Shown: in pieces, positions 23,630 to 32,754 of the stretch | Layout: every line of letters starts with the position of its first letter | Numbering within the stretch: the stretch's first letter is position 1 | Assembly: GCF_040640155.1 (NCBI RefSeq) | Contig: NZ_JBFABE010000005.1 | Span: 1-64,000 of the forward strand | DNA length: 64,000 nt | Source of the DNA: Streptosporangium sp040640155 | GTDB taxonomy: Bacteria > Actinomycetota > Actinomycetes > Streptosporangiales > Streptosporangiaceae | Direction of reading: 5' to 3' | Program-made: the position numbers and the translations under genes | The notes under the pieces: generated by a model | Told to the model about the DNA's origin: nothing | The model's input: the letters and a program-made list of their open reading frames with translations, nothing else | Database searches by the model: none

Positions 23630-24613
23630 ATGACCATCGTGAAGGACGTCGAGGCCCGCGGCACGCACCACTGCGAGACGACGGCGCTGGGGGTGCTGTT
23701 GCGGCACGAGGGGCTCGACCTGTCCGAGCCCATGCTGTTCGGGCTGGGCTCGGGCCTGTCCTTCGTCTACTGGGACGGCAAGAACATGGCGTTCCCGTTC
23801 CTCGGGGGCCGCGTCAGGCCGTTCGACCTCACCAGGAACCTGGCCGCCAGGCTGGGGCTGACGCTGACGGTCAAGGAGACCACCTCACCGCGCAGGGCGT
23901 GGGAGAACGTGGCCGCCCCCATCGACGCCGGCCGGCCGGTCGGGCTTCAACTCGACTGCTACCACCTGGACTATTTCCGCTCCAGGACGCACTTCGGCGG
24001 CCACGTCGTCGCCATGTACGGCTACGACGAGCACGACGCCTACCTCGTGGACACCGAGCAGCAGGGAGGAGCGGTGCGCACCGGCCTGGCCGGACTCGCC
24101 CTGGCGCGCGCCGAGCGCGGCCCCATGACCGCCAGGAACCGATCCTTCACCGTCACCCTGCCGGCCCGGCCGTCCTCCTGGCAGGACCGGATCATCCCCG
24201 CCGTCAGGGACTGCGCCGACGCCTTCCTCGCCGCCCCCATCGCGAACCTGGGCCACCGCGGCATCGAGAAAGCCGGCAGGCAGGTCCCCGGATGGCTGCT
24301 ACGCGCCGGCGACCCGCGGCGGGACCTGCCGCGGGCCGCCCTCCTCATGGAGAAGGGCGGCACCGGCGGCGCCCTGTTCCGCGCCCTCTACCGCGACTTC
24401 CTCGACGAGTGCACCCTGCTGTTCGACGACGGCGGCCTCCGCACCGGTCACAGGCTCTACGCCGAGGCCGCCGCCCTGTGGACGGACGTGTCCGCCCTGA
24501 TCGCGAAGGCCGGCGAGAGCGGCGACGCCGGGTACCTTCAGCGGGCAGGCGCCGTCCTCCACGACCTCTCGCGCGTCGAGAAGGACGCCATGCGGGTGCT
24601 GCGCCGGTTGTAG
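23630..24613 (+). CDS. BtrH N-terminal-domain protein with DUF4872-like C-terminus
   Basis: The 327-residue protein starts at ATG 23630 after GGGGAGAG. The N-terminal half resembles a cysteine-peptidase-like fold of the BtrH family: C in HHCETTALG, H in FGGHVVAMYGYDE and D in YLVDTE are a plausible catalytic triad. In butirosin biosynthesis BtrH transfers an acyl side chain from carrier protein to an aminoglycoside. The C-terminal half is helical and resembles DUF4872. No other aminoglycoside genes are nearby, so the substrate is unknown; such orphan proteins are common in actinomycetes. Confidence 0.7.
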   Translation: MTIVKDVEARGTHHCETTALGVLLRHEGLDLSEPMLFGLGSGLSFVYWDGKNMAFPFLGGRVRPFDLTRNLAARLGLTLTVKETTSPRRAWENVAAPIDAGRPVGLQLDCYHLDYFRSRTHFGGHVVAMYGYDEHDAYLVDTEQQGGAVRTGLAGLALARAERGPMTARNRSFTVTLPARPSSWQDRIIPAVRDCADAFLAAPIANLGHRGIEKAGRQVPGWLLRAGDPRRDLPRAALLMEKGGTGGALFRALYRDFLDECTLLFDDGGLRTGHRLYAEAAALWTDVSALIAKAGESGDAGYLQRAGAVLHDLSRVEKDAMRVLRRL

Positions 24614-24703
24614 CCGAAGGGAGGACCGTTCCCTCCCGCGACGAAGGCGCCCCCGTCCCGCCGGCCACTGGCGGGTCAAGACGCCGGACGGTAGAACAAG
24701 ATC

Positions 24704-25669
24704 ATGGACAGTCGCGCGCTCACCGACCGCCTCGCCCGCGCCGTCGAGCAGGACCGGGTACCCGGCCTGCACGCCGTCGTCGTCGCCCACCGCGGCCGGG
24801 TCGTCCTGGAGCACTACGGCGAGGGCGAGGACCTCAGGCTGAACGAGCCGCTCGGCCACGTGCGCTTCACCCCGGACACGCTCCACGACGTCCGCTCGGT
24901 CACCAAGGGCGTCGTCGGTCTCCTGTACGGCATCGCCCTGGCCGACGGCCGCGTACCCGAGCCGCGCGAGCCGCTGCTGCGGCACTTCCCCGAGTACCCC
25001 GACCTCGCCGAGGACCCCCGGCGCGCCGCGCTGACGGTCGAGCACGCCCTCACGATGACACTCGGCCTGGAGTGGAACGAGGACGCCCCCTACACGAGCG
25101 CGGCCAACGACGAGGTCGCGATGGAGCTCGCCCCCGACCGCTGCCGCTACGTCCTGGAGCGGCCGATCGTGGAGGAGCCCGGCGTCCGCCGCTCCTACTG
25201 CGGCGGCGCCACGGCGCTGCTGGCGCGGCTCGTCGAGAAGGGCACGGGGTCGGCACTGGCGGACCACGCGCGCGACAGGCTGTTCGAGCCGCTGGGGATC
25301 ACACGCTTCGAGTGGGTGACCGGCGCGGACGACACGGCCCTGGCCGCCGCCGGGCTGCGGCTGACCCCTCGTGGCCTCCTGGCGATCGGGCGGCTCGTCC
25401 TCGACGGGGGGCGCGGCATCGTGCCCGCTTCCTGGCTGGCCACGGCACTGCGCCCGCACGTGCGGCTCGACGAGGACTCCTGCTACGGCTACCACTGGTA
25501 CACGGGCCGGGGGTGGGCGGCCGCGTCCGGCAACGGCGGCCAGCGGATCCACGTGGCGCCCCCGCTGGACCTCGTGGTCGCCGTCACCGCCGGCCAGTAC
25601 GACAGCCCCGGCCGGCAGACCGCCTCGGCCGTGCTCGACGAGGTGATCCTCCCGGCGATCGAACGCTGA
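24704..25669 (+). CDS. Serine hydrolase of the beta-lactamase/DD-peptidase clan
   Basis: The 321-residue protein has the SxxK motif S-V-T-K (about residue 66, DVRSVTKGVVG), a Y-C-G in place of the usual YxN (SYCGGATALLARL) and a C-terminal GNGGQ in the HxG region. Members act as esterases, DD-peptidases or lactamases. There is no signal peptide, so it is probably cytoplasmic. The YCG motif is common among class-C-like esterases. Its neighbour upstream on the same strand, 90 bp away, is the BtrH-like gene. Confidence 0.8.
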   Translation: MDSRALTDRLARAVEQDRVPGLHAVVVAHRGRVVLEHYGEGEDLRLNEPLGHVRFTPDTLHDVRSVTKGVVGLLYGIALADGRVPEPREPLLRHFPEYPDLAEDPRRAALTVEHALTMTLGLEWNEDAPYTSAANDEVAMELAPDRCRYVLERPIVEEPGVRRSYCGGATALLARLVEKGTGSALADHARDRLFEPLGITRFEWVTGADDTALAAAGLRLTPRGLLAIGRLVLDGGRGIVPASWLATALRPHVRLDEDSCYGYHWYTGRGWAAASGNGGQRIHVAPPLDLVVAVTAGQYDSPGRQTASAVLDEVILPAIER

Positions 25670-25735
25670 ACCGCACCGGTCCCGTCCACCGCCCGATACC
25701 GAGGGCACGCCCCGTCGTCCCACAGGAGCGCCGCG

Positions 25736-26802
25736 TTGCCGATCTCCCCGTCGCCGCCCCCGACCGCGTGGGGCGCCGGCCCTCGCGGCGCCTCCGGCCG
25801 CCTCGCCCTCGATGTCACGATCGCCGGCGCGGTGCTGGCCGCCACCCTCTGGCCCTCGCTGACCTGGGCCTCCGGCGGGTGGCGGGAGGTGGTGCTGGCC
25901 GCCGGCGCGTCGGTGCCGCTGCTGTGGAGGCGGCGCGCCCCCGTCTCCGTCGCCGTCGCGGCGGGCGCGGCCACGACCGGGCTGGCCCTGGCGCACGCGG
26001 TGCCTCCGCTGCCGTACGGCGTGCTGGTGGCCACCTACACGGTGGCCGCGCTGAGCCCGCTGCGCTGGCAGCTCGCGGCGGGCGCCTGCTGGGCGGTGTC
26101 ACTGGCGGTGTCCTTCATCGTCCCCGGCGAGCCGCTGGACTCCTTCGGCCATGTCGGGATGGCGTTCGTCACCGCGTACGCCCTCTTCTCCATGATCCTG
26201 GACGCGCAGCCCGGCATCACGGTGGCCGGGGAGGCCGCCGACGGGGCCGAGGCGATCCGCTCGGCGGCCGAACTCCGTCCGGACGTGGTGCTCATGGACA
26301 TCCGGATGCCGAACACGGACGGGATCGAGGCCACCCGGCGGATCTGCGCGTCCACCGCCGCCCGCGTGCTGGCGCTGACCATGTTCGACCTGGACGAGTA
26401 CGTGTACGCGGCCCTGCGCGCCGGGGCCAGCGGGTTCCTGCTCAAGGACGCCCACCGTGACACCCTGGTCCAGGCGGTCCGGGTCGTCGCGGCCGGGGAG
26501 GCGCTGCTGGCGCCGACCGTGACCCGGCGGCTGATCGAGACCCTGGCCAGGCACGGTCACCCCGTCCCCCGTCTGAGGGCCGGCTCGACGAGCTGACCGT
26601 CAGGGAGCGGGAGACCCTGGGGCGGGTCGCGCGGGGGCTGTCGAACGCCGAGATCGCCTCCGAGCTCGTCGTCAGCGAGCACACGGTCAAGACCCACGTG
26701 AGCAACCTGCTGGCCAAGCTCGGCCTGCGCGACCGCGCCCAGGCGGTCGTCTTCGCCTACGAGGCCGGCCTGGCCGTCCCAGGGGGTCACTCCCAGGGAT
26801 GA
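25736..26802 (+). pseudogene. Collapsed two-component locus: kinase membrane domain fused to a receiver, HTH out of frame
   Basis: Residues 1-150 (TTG 25736) are the multi-helix sensor domain of a NarL-type kinase. At about nt 26185 the sequence jumps directly into a response-regulator receiver (SMILDAQPGITVAGEAADG, phospho-site VLMDIRMPN, LKDAHRD). The kinase catalytic half and the first ~17 receiver residues, including the acidic pair, are missing. The receiver frame stops at 26596. The LuxR HTH (LTVRERETLGRVARGLSNAE, EHTVKTHVSNLLAKLGL) follows in another frame to 26802, consistent with a 1-nt loss in the C-rich linker near 26565. A deletion plus a frameshift make function unlikely. Confidence 0.85.
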
Positions 26803-26884
26803 ACGCGGGTTCACTCCCGGCGGCGATCCCCTCGGGACCCCCTCCCGGGCAGCATCGATCCCGATCCGTGAGGAAGGGCATCCG

Positions 26885-28519
26885 ATGCGTCCGTACACCA
26901 CTCGTTCGACCGGTCGTTCGACCGGTTCCCGTCCCGGCCGTCCCCGCGTCGCCCTCATGGCGGCGGCGACGACGTCGCTCTCGGCCGTCCTGCTGTACCT
27001 CGGCACCGGCCTGCACCCCGTCGCCTGGCTCACCTGGCTGGCGCCCCTGCCGGTGCTGCTGCTCGCGCCGCGGGTGCCCGCGTCCCTGGCGGCGCTGACG
27101 GCACTGCTCGCCTGGGGCGCCGGCGGGCTCACCACGTGGACGCTGCAGCGGGACCGGATGGGATTGCCGCTCCCGGTCGCGCTGCTCAACCTGCTCGTCC
27201 CGGCGCTGCTGGCCGTCGTGGCCGTGCTGCTCTTCCGCACCCTGCTGCGGCGGGACCGCCCGTGCCTGGCGGCGGTCTCGGTGCCCGCGACCTGGGTGAG
27301 CGCCGAATACCTCGTCCCGGTCCTCACCCCCAACGGGGCGATCTGGAGCCTGGCCCCCACCCAGTCCGACCTCCTCCCGGTGCTCCAGCTCGCCTCGCTG
27401 ACCGGGGGGTGGGGTGTGACGTTCCTGGTGACGGGCCTGCCCGCGGCTCTCGCCGCCTCCCGCCGAGGACGCCCGCGGATCGCCGCCGCGGCGCTCGTCC
27501 TGGTGGCCCTGGTCGCCGGCCTCGGGGCCCTGCGGCTCGGCCTCGCCCATCCTGACGGGCCCGTGCGGACGATCGCCCTGCTGGCCTCCCGGCAGCAGGG
27601 GGACTGGGCGCCGGCGGACACCCCGCGCGGGCGGGAACGGCTGGCCGAGGTGCTGGCGCGTCTGCGCGCCCTGTCACCGGGCACGGACATGGCGATCCTG
27701 CCCGAGGGCGGCTTCGTCACCACGTCGGACGACCTTCCCCTGATCACCCGCCCGCTGGCGGCCCTGGCACGCGACCGGCGGCTGGACATCGTCGCGGGGG
27801 TGATCGTCACCGACGCGAACCGCAACACCGCCATGGTCTTCCCCGCCGCCGGCGGCGAGCCGGGCACCTATCTCAAGCGGCACATGGTGCCCGGTGTGGA
27901 GTCGTACACGCCGGGCGACCGGCTGCTCCTGCTGCCCGGCGCGGGGGTGGCGATCTGCAAGGACCTGGACTTCCCCTCCCTCGCGCGGGAGTACCGCCGG
28001 CGCGGCGCGGAGCTCATGCTGCTGCCCGCCTGGGACTTCGACCTCGACGACCGTCAGCACGCGCGCACGGCGGTGCTGCGAGGCGTGGAGAACGGCTTCT
28101 GGATCGCGCGAAGCGCCGCGAACGGGAACCTGACCGTCAGCGATCCGTACGGTCGCGTCCTGGCCGAGACCACGACCACGAGCCGCGCCGTCGTGACGCT
28201 CACCGCGACCGTCCGTACGGGAGGAACCGGCGCGTTCGCCACCTACGGCGGCGACTGGTTCGCCTGGCTCTGCCTGGCGCTGACCGCCCTGTCCCTCGTC
28301 ACCACCCGCCGGCCTTCGGCGAGGAACGGACGTGTGCCCGAACCCCTGGAAGGTCGTCGGACGCGGCGAGTGAACCGTCCCCCTTCTTCCATCCGCGTCG
28401 GAGCGCTCCAGGCGCACCTTCGGGAAGCGATTCGGCTTCTGAACGAACGTCGGCATGGCACGATGGATGATCGGCGTACGGTTTCCGGAAGCGGTGGGGA
28501 AGTCCCGAAAACCCCTTGA
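26885..28519 (+). CDS. Apolipoprotein N-acyltransferase-like membrane nitrilase
   Basis: ATG 26885 follows AGGAAGG. The N-terminal ~200 residues form about six membrane helices. A nitrilase domain (~215-455) follows with the catalytic triad Glu in LPEGG, Lys in YLKRHM and Cys in CKDLDF, then a final helix (~465-485) and an unusual ~60-residue basic tail. Lnt enzymes attach the third acyl chain to lipoproteins at the outer face of the membrane. The family match is good but the protein is a diverged paralogue; a nitrilase-family amidase with another substrate is possible. Confidence 0.75.
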   Translation: MRPYTTRSTGRSTGSRPGRPRVALMAAATTSLSAVLLYLGTGLHPVAWLTWLAPLPVLLLAPRVPASLAALTALLAWGAGGLTTWTLQRDRMGLPLPVALLNLLVPALLAVVAVLLFRTLLRRDRPCLAAVSVPATWVSAEYLVPVLTPNGAIWSLAPTQSDLLPVLQLASLTGGWGVTFLVTGLPAALAASRRGRPRIAAAALVLVALVAGLGALRLGLAHPDGPVRTIALLASRQQGDWAPADTPRGRERLAEVLARLRALSPGTDMAILPEGGFVTTSDDLPLITRPLAALARDRRLDIVAGVIVTDANRNTAMVFPAAGGEPGTYLKRHMVPGVESYTPGDRLLLLPGAGVAICKDLDFPSLAREYRRRGAELMLLPAWDFDLDDRQHARTAVLRGVENGFWIARSAANGNLTVSDPYGRVLAETTTTSRAVVTLTATVRTGGTGAFATYGGDWFAWLCLALTALSLVTTRRPSARNGRVPEPLEGRRTRRVNRPPSSIRVGALQAHLREAIRLLNERRHGTMDDRRTVSGSGGEVPKTP

Positions 28520-28711
28520 CGGGAATCCCCGCCTGTTCGTGGAAACCACGTCTTACGCCGGACGCCACCTCCATTCCCCTTGAAGGCATCGAATTCCGAT
28601 TGTCCGGATCGGCTGCGCGGAGCGTCTCATCCGCCGTGGTCTGTCCAGGTCACCACGGCGACCCGCTCGGCGGACGGCGCCCCCGGCCGCAACCGAAGAT
28701 CGAGGAGTCCC

Positions 28712-30478
28712 ATGTCCTTCGCCGAGCACATCGCACCGATTCTTCGTGCGGCGCTGGAGGTCCTCCGGGAGGCCGACCGTCCGCTGCGGCCCGACGAGGT
28801 GCGGGAAGCGGTCACCGAAAGGGTCTCCGTCACTCCGGAGCACCAGGCTCCCGACGCGCACGGTCAGCCGCGCTGGTGGGCACAGCTGGGGTTCCGGACG
28901 GGAGAGGCGGCGTCGCTCGGCTGGATGAGCAAGAGGAACGGGTGGTCGATCACACCCGCCGGGGTCCAGGCACTGGAAAGCTTCCCGGGCGTCGAGCTGT
29001 ACCGGGAGCTGGGCCGTCAGTACCGGGCCCGGCGGATGCCCGTCCAGGGTCGCGCGTATGCCGGCTCCGGGCCCGACCACGCCCCGCCGGCGTTCGAGCA
29101 GTTCCAGCGGAACCTCGAGTACGCCCGGCAGCTCGTGCACGGGGGCCGCAGCCTGGAACGGCTCAAGGTGGGAGCCTTCGACGTCAGCGATCTCTACCGA
29201 GCCGCCTGGACCCAGGCCGTCGCGGCCCTGGACCACTGGGTCACACGGGAGATCATCGACCGGGCGGTCGCTCTCGCGCTGCAACCGGGGGTGGCGCGTC
29301 CTCCCAGGTTCAGCAGGCTGTCCATCCCCGTCGAGCTGTTCGAGAGGGTCCACCACCACGACGAGCCCCTGGGTGAGGCCTTCCGCGCCCACGTGGAGCA
29401 GGTGTTCGCCCACATGACCTTCCAGAACCCGGAAAAGATCAAGGAAGGGTTCGGCCACGTCAGCACGGTCAACCTCTGGGTGAGGGTGGCGGAGATCCTC
29501 ACCGGCCAGGACCCGGCGATGCCGATCACCGCCGACGGCGTACGCGGTACGTTGCGTGAGATCGCCTGGCGCCGGAACAACATCGCGCACACGGCCGACC
29601 ACGACCCGGACCGGCCGGGGCAGAAGGCGGCCATCGGCGCGAGCGAGGCGGAGGAGACCATCTCCTGGCTCGAATCGATCGCCGTCGCCATCCAGCAGGC
29701 ACTCGGCGACCCGCTTCCGGTCACGGACTACGACGCCGCGCCGGTCGACGCGGGTTCCCTCGGAGCCGCCCCCCCGATGACCGGTGAGCAGCGGACGCCG
29801 CCGTCACGTGGATGGGACCGGTGGGACGAGGACAGCCTTCTCCACGCGATCGAGCGCTACTGTCTCAAGGACGTGGCCGGCACCCTGCTGGCGGTCTACC
29901 GGCACGCGGAACGTCACCCGTCCTTCCGCGGGTACCACTTCGGCGAGGCCGAGTACCTCTCCGTCACGACGCGGTTCGATCTCGGGACCGACGAGGCGGC
30001 GGTCTGGAGCATCTACACGGGCGTGAGCAACTCGGTGCTCTCGATCAACTTCGAGTGGATGCGCAACCGTGGGGCCTCCCCGGAGAGGCTGGCGCGACTC
30101 GCCGACGCCCTGAGTGTCCTTCCGGGATGGGCGCAGGTTCCCGGACAGCTCCTCGCCGCGAACTACGCGAGGCGTCCGTCTCTCGCTCCGGCCGCGCTCG
30201 CACGACCCGGGGCGCCGGAAATCGTGACCGCCGCACTCGACGATCTCTTGGCGGTGAACCCGCGCTTCCGGATCCTTCCCCCTCAGCCTCCGACGTGGTA
30301 CAGGAACCCGAAGAGCACGGCCGCCCGGGGCGGGTGCAGCCAGCACGGGACTCCCCCGTGTCACGATGAGATCGTCGCAAGCGTCGTTCTCTCCAACGCC
30401 CGTAGCGACGACAACCGGTGGGCGGTCTGCCGACGCGGCCTCGAGCAGATCAAGGCCGGTTTCCCTTCCTCCCGATGA
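28712..30478 (+). CDS. Mrr-N winged-helix plus HEPN-domain protein (candidate defence RNase)
   Basis: ATG 28712 follows GAGGAG and gives 588 residues. Residues ~4-95 resemble the Mrr N-terminal winged helix (LRAALEVLREADRPLRPDEV ... GWSITPAGVQAL). Residues ~150-310 are helical and end with the HEPN RNase motif R288-N-N-I-A-H293 (Rx4H), resembling the RiboL-PSP-HEPN group. The C-terminal ~240 residues form an alpha/beta domain with no family I know (DEDSLLHAIERY, YLSVTTRFDLGTDE, SINFEWMRNRG). A DNA-sensing helix, a toxin RNase and a variable tail form a typical abortive-infection design. It stands alone, with no obvious antitoxin. Confidence 0.65.
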   Translation: MSFAEHIAPILRAALEVLREADRPLRPDEVREAVTERVSVTPEHQAPDAHGQPRWWAQLGFRTGEAASLGWMSKRNGWSITPAGVQALESFPGVELYRELGRQYRARRMPVQGRAYAGSGPDHAPPAFEQFQRNLEYARQLVHGGRSLERLKVGAFDVSDLYRAAWTQAVAALDHWVTREIIDRAVALALQPGVARPPRFSRLSIPVELFERVHHHDEPLGEAFRAHVEQVFAHMTFQNPEKIKEGFGHVSTVNLWVRVAEILTGQDPAMPITADGVRGTLREIAWRRNNIAHTADHDPDRPGQKAAIGASEAEETISWLESIAVAIQQALGDPLPVTDYDAAPVDAGSLGAAPPMTGEQRTPPSRGWDRWDEDSLLHAIERYCLKDVAGTLLAVYRHAERHPSFRGYHFGEAEYLSVTTRFDLGTDEAAVWSIYTGVSNSVLSINFEWMRNRGASPERLARLADALSVLPGWAQVPGQLLAANYARRPSLAPAALARPGAPEIVTAALDDLLAVNPRFRILPPQPPTWYRNPKSTAARGGCSQHGTPPCHDEIVASVVLSNARSDDNRWAVCRRGLEQIKAGFPSSR

Positions 30479-30481
30479 GGA

Positions 30482-30650
30482 CACCCGCCGCACGACGTCC
30501 GCCCCGCTCCCCTCGAACCCGGCGCGGACGACGTCGAAACAGAGCGCGTCATCCCCCTCTCCTCGAACGAGAACCAGAAGGCGAAGGCGAGGGATTCGCG
30601 GGCGGTGGGCGGACGGCGCCGGACCGGCGTGAAGGGCACCCCCGCCCCGG
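30482..30650 (-). pseudogene. Barstar C-terminal remnant (copy 1)
   Basis: On the minus strand, around 30575-30650, the DNA encodes VPFTPVRRR...ARESLAF. In the next frame it continues as CFDVVRAGFEGSGADVVRR. This parallels the C-terminus of the second barstar remnant at 33 kb (ARESLAFSFEG, YFDVIHTVLEENRVDVVLR); the nucleotide match over ~60 bp is obvious by eye. No N-terminal half is present. Confidence 0.6.
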
Positions 30651-30703
30651 AACCCTCGCCCCGGAGCCCCGCACGAGCAGCCGGCAGCGCGACGCCCGTC
30701 GGG

Positions 30704-30711
30704 CCTATGAT
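30704..30711 (+). promoter_or_regulatory. -10 box of a leaderless lipoprotein transcript
   Basis: CCTATGAT carries a near-consensus TATGAT (30706-30711) only six bases before the lipoprotein ATG at 30718, so transcription would start at or next to the start codon. No good -35 box is visible. Confidence 0.5.
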
Positions 30712-30717
30712 TCCCGG

Positions 30718-31344
30718 ATGCCTCCCAGATCCGCCGTCCCGCTCCTGCTGTCCGCCGTTCTGCTCACCGGTTGCGGTACGGCCCAGGAGAGCGCCGCGGA
30801 CGAGGCCGGCACGGCCTCCTCCCCCACGCCCACCGCCTCGGCGGCGGGGACGATCCAGGGACGCTGGTGGACCTGGGCTTCCTCGGAGGGCGAGAGCACG
30901 AACCCCGTGGCGGACACGACCGGCGAGTTCTGCGACCGGAACCAGCCGGAGGACGTGTGGTTCCTCGCCGGGACCTTCGGCGGCACCGTACGGCGGACCT
31001 GCACGGTGCCCGCGGGGCGGCCGGTGGTGTTCCCGCTGGTCAACCTGGCCGGCTCGGAGGCGGTGTGCGAGGAGTTCATGGCCGTCGCCGAAGGCAGGGC
31101 CACCCTCGACGGCGAGCCGGTCACGCCCGAACGGGTGGAGGAGGGCGACGTCGCCGTAACCGGTGTGGCGGGCAACCCGCTGACCGGCGAGGAGGGAACG
31201 ACCGTCTCCCACGCCTGCGGTCTGTGGGTACGTCTCCAGCCGCTGCGGCCCGGCCGTCACACGCTGAGCGTTCGCGGGTCCTCCGGTGACTTCCGCACGG
31301 GGGTCGACTACACGCTCATCGTGGGGACCGGGCAGCGGGCGTGA
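30718..31344 (+). CDS. Putative lipoprotein
   Basis: The 208-residue protein begins MPPRSAVPLLLSAVLLTGC, a lipoprotein signal peptide with lipobox LTGC. A Ser/Thr/Pro-rich linker follows (AGTASSPTPTASAAG). The mature domain, of about 165 residues, is probably beta-rich with four cysteines (FCDR, RTCTV, AVCEE, HACGL) that could form two disulfides. It would be anchored on the outer face of the membrane. No known family; it resembles actinobacterial hypothetical lipoproteins with WxWASSxxxxNPVxDTTG. The gene looks intact although it lies among remnants. Confidence 0.75.
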   Translation: MPPRSAVPLLLSAVLLTGCGTAQESAADEAGTASSPTPTASAAGTIQGRWWTWASSEGESTNPVADTTGEFCDRNQPEDVWFLAGTFGGTVRRTCTVPAGRPVVFPLVNLAGSEAVCEEFMAVAEGRATLDGEPVTPERVEEGDVAVTGVAGNPLTGEEGTTVSHACGLWVRLQPLRPGRHTLSVRGSSGDFRTGVDYTLIVGTGQRA

Positions 31345-31349
31345 CCCGA

Positions 31350-31683
31350 GTAGGTGGCCGAGCAGCCCCGGGGCCGCCGTCACCCCCCGGGCGAACTCGC
31401 CGCCGTCGGGCTGGCCGTAGGTGCCGCCGTACCCGGCGTTCAGGGTGCCCATGAACGCGGGCAGCCCCGCCGACAACTTGCCCCAGTCGTCGAGAGCGTT
31501 CTGGTAGGCGATGTCACCGGGCCCCGACGAAGTAGGCGATCGGCTTCGTCAACCTGCGGAGCTGGTGGTCGTCGGCGTCGTTCAGCGACCCGCTGCTGAA
31601 AATGGTGGTCGTGGTGATACGGGGGGTAGGCCTCCAGCCCCCCCAGGAGAAGCCCCCTACGGCGATCTTGCCGGTGTCGAACC
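31350..31683 (-). pseudogene. Alpha/beta-hydrolase C-terminal fragment
   Basis: Read on the minus strand, the fragment begins FDTGKIAVGGFSWGG, with the nucleophile-elbow-like GFSWGG. It continues with ITTTTIFSSG and KPIAYFVG, then in another frame LSAGLPAFMGTLNAGYGGTYGQPDGGEFARG. These are typical of secreted dienelactone-hydrolase/chlorophyllase-like proteins. The N-terminal ~150 residues and the distal C-terminus are missing, and at least one frameshift is present, one near a 7-C run at 31638-31644. Confidence 0.6.
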
Positions 31684-32210
31684 CGCCGTGTTCCGGACGG
31701 CCACCCGCAGGTCCGCGTACCGCGCGATGAAGGCCTCGTAGGCCGAGGCGAGGCCGGCCAGATCGTAGGCGGCGGCCGGGCCGTGCGGGCCGGTCTCCTC
31801 GTCGGAACGGGCGCGCATCACCGACCATCGGCTGCCGTCGACGTCGCTCAGGATCTCGCGCGCGCCCGGGCCACCGAACCGGAGTCGGATCCGGGCCGGA
31901 TCCACACGCTGTCGTACAGCCGCGCGAAACCCAGTGCCCCCAGGACCTTGCGGACCGCGTACCGTGGCGCCTGACCGGACTGGGGATCGAGAAGGAGACG
32001 GTCACCCGGTCGCCGGTCCACCGCGGCGGGCGCGATGGACTCGCTGATGCCGAACCCCCCCGAGCATCGCGACCACCGCCATCGACGGAAGGTCGGCGTC
32101 CGAGGAGTCGAGGTACTCACCGAGCGACGTCGTCAGCGGGTGCTGCGGGTTGGGGCCGGCCTGCGCCCGCGGGGCCCCGACACCGTCCGGGGACACATGG
32201 ACACTCACGT
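31684..32210 (-). pseudogene. PaaX-family transcriptional regulator, broken
   Basis: Three frames in succession encode PLTTSLGEYLD...LPSMAVVAMLGGFGISES (winged helix), YAVRKVLGALGFARLYDSVW (central domain) and GSRWSVMRARSDEE followed by YEAFIARYADLRVAVRN (C-terminal domain). These are the order and spacing of PaaX/PadR-like repressors. A frame change falls in a run of seven Cs (32055-32061). The 3' end runs directly into the hydrolase fragment, as if joined by deletion. Confidence 0.6.
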
Positions 32211-32479
32211 CATCGGCTTGCCTCACGACAACACCCTCGCCGAACGACTCCGGGCCCTGCGGTTCCGTCCGACCGGCGGTGGCGCCGCCCTGCCGGGAGT
32301 ACATCGCGGAAGCGCGAGCCCCGGACGGATCGGCCCGGCTCCACACCGACGAGCAGCTCGGCCACGGTGATCGCGGCGACCGCCACATCGTCGGCATCCC
32401 CGATCACCGCGTCCACGGAGGCCCTGCCCCGCTCCGCCGCGATCAACACGCCGGTGTCCAGGATCAGACGTCGGGCCAC
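32210..32479 (-). pseudogene. VapC-type PIN toxin, C-terminally damaged
   Basis: Starting GTG 32479, the first ~50 residues are a good PIN domain N-terminus (LILDTGVLIAAERGR, DDVAVAAITVAELLVGVE) with the first acidic Asp and the Glu in AELL. After that the sequence turns into Arg/Gly-rich nonsense and stops at 89 residues. The later catalytic Asp residues of VapC (usually ~130 residues) are missing. Confidence 0.6.
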
Positions 32480-32725
32480 GTGCTCCTCATCCCGTCGTCG
32501 GCGGTCTCCCGGGCCGTCGCGACATCGGCCTGGAAATCGGCGTCCAGCGTCCCCGCGGCTCTGGCCAGGAAGGCTTTGACCATACGTCCCGGCGCCGTGG
32601 GCGCGGGACCGATCACCGCGATCCGCTTGCCCCCCCCGAGTGACCACGATCGTCTCCCCTCGCTCCGCCTCGTCCAGAACGAGCGCGAAGCTTCGAGATG
32701 CCTCCGTAGCAGTCATCACCTTCAT
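32464..32725 (-). pseudogene. Phd/YefM-type antitoxin with a frameshift in an 8-G run
   Basis: ATG 32725 opens a Phd fold (MKVMTATEASRSFALVLDEA, ETIVVTRGG). The frame is lost in a run of eight Cs on the plus strand (32630-32637). Removing one base restores KRIAVIGPAPTAPGRMVKAF and a C-terminus ending at 32464 that overlaps the toxin GTG, the normal Phd/VapC layout. Either a real slippage mutation or a base-calling error. Confidence 0.6.
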
Positions 32726-32754
32726 GAAATCAGATTGTCTGATTTTTCATGTTC

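Noticed and set aside
23500..26460. 986-codon plus-strand ORF spanning three genes
   Set aside because: Composition is Arg/Pro/Gly nonsense and it crosses three genes with good start sites and motifs.
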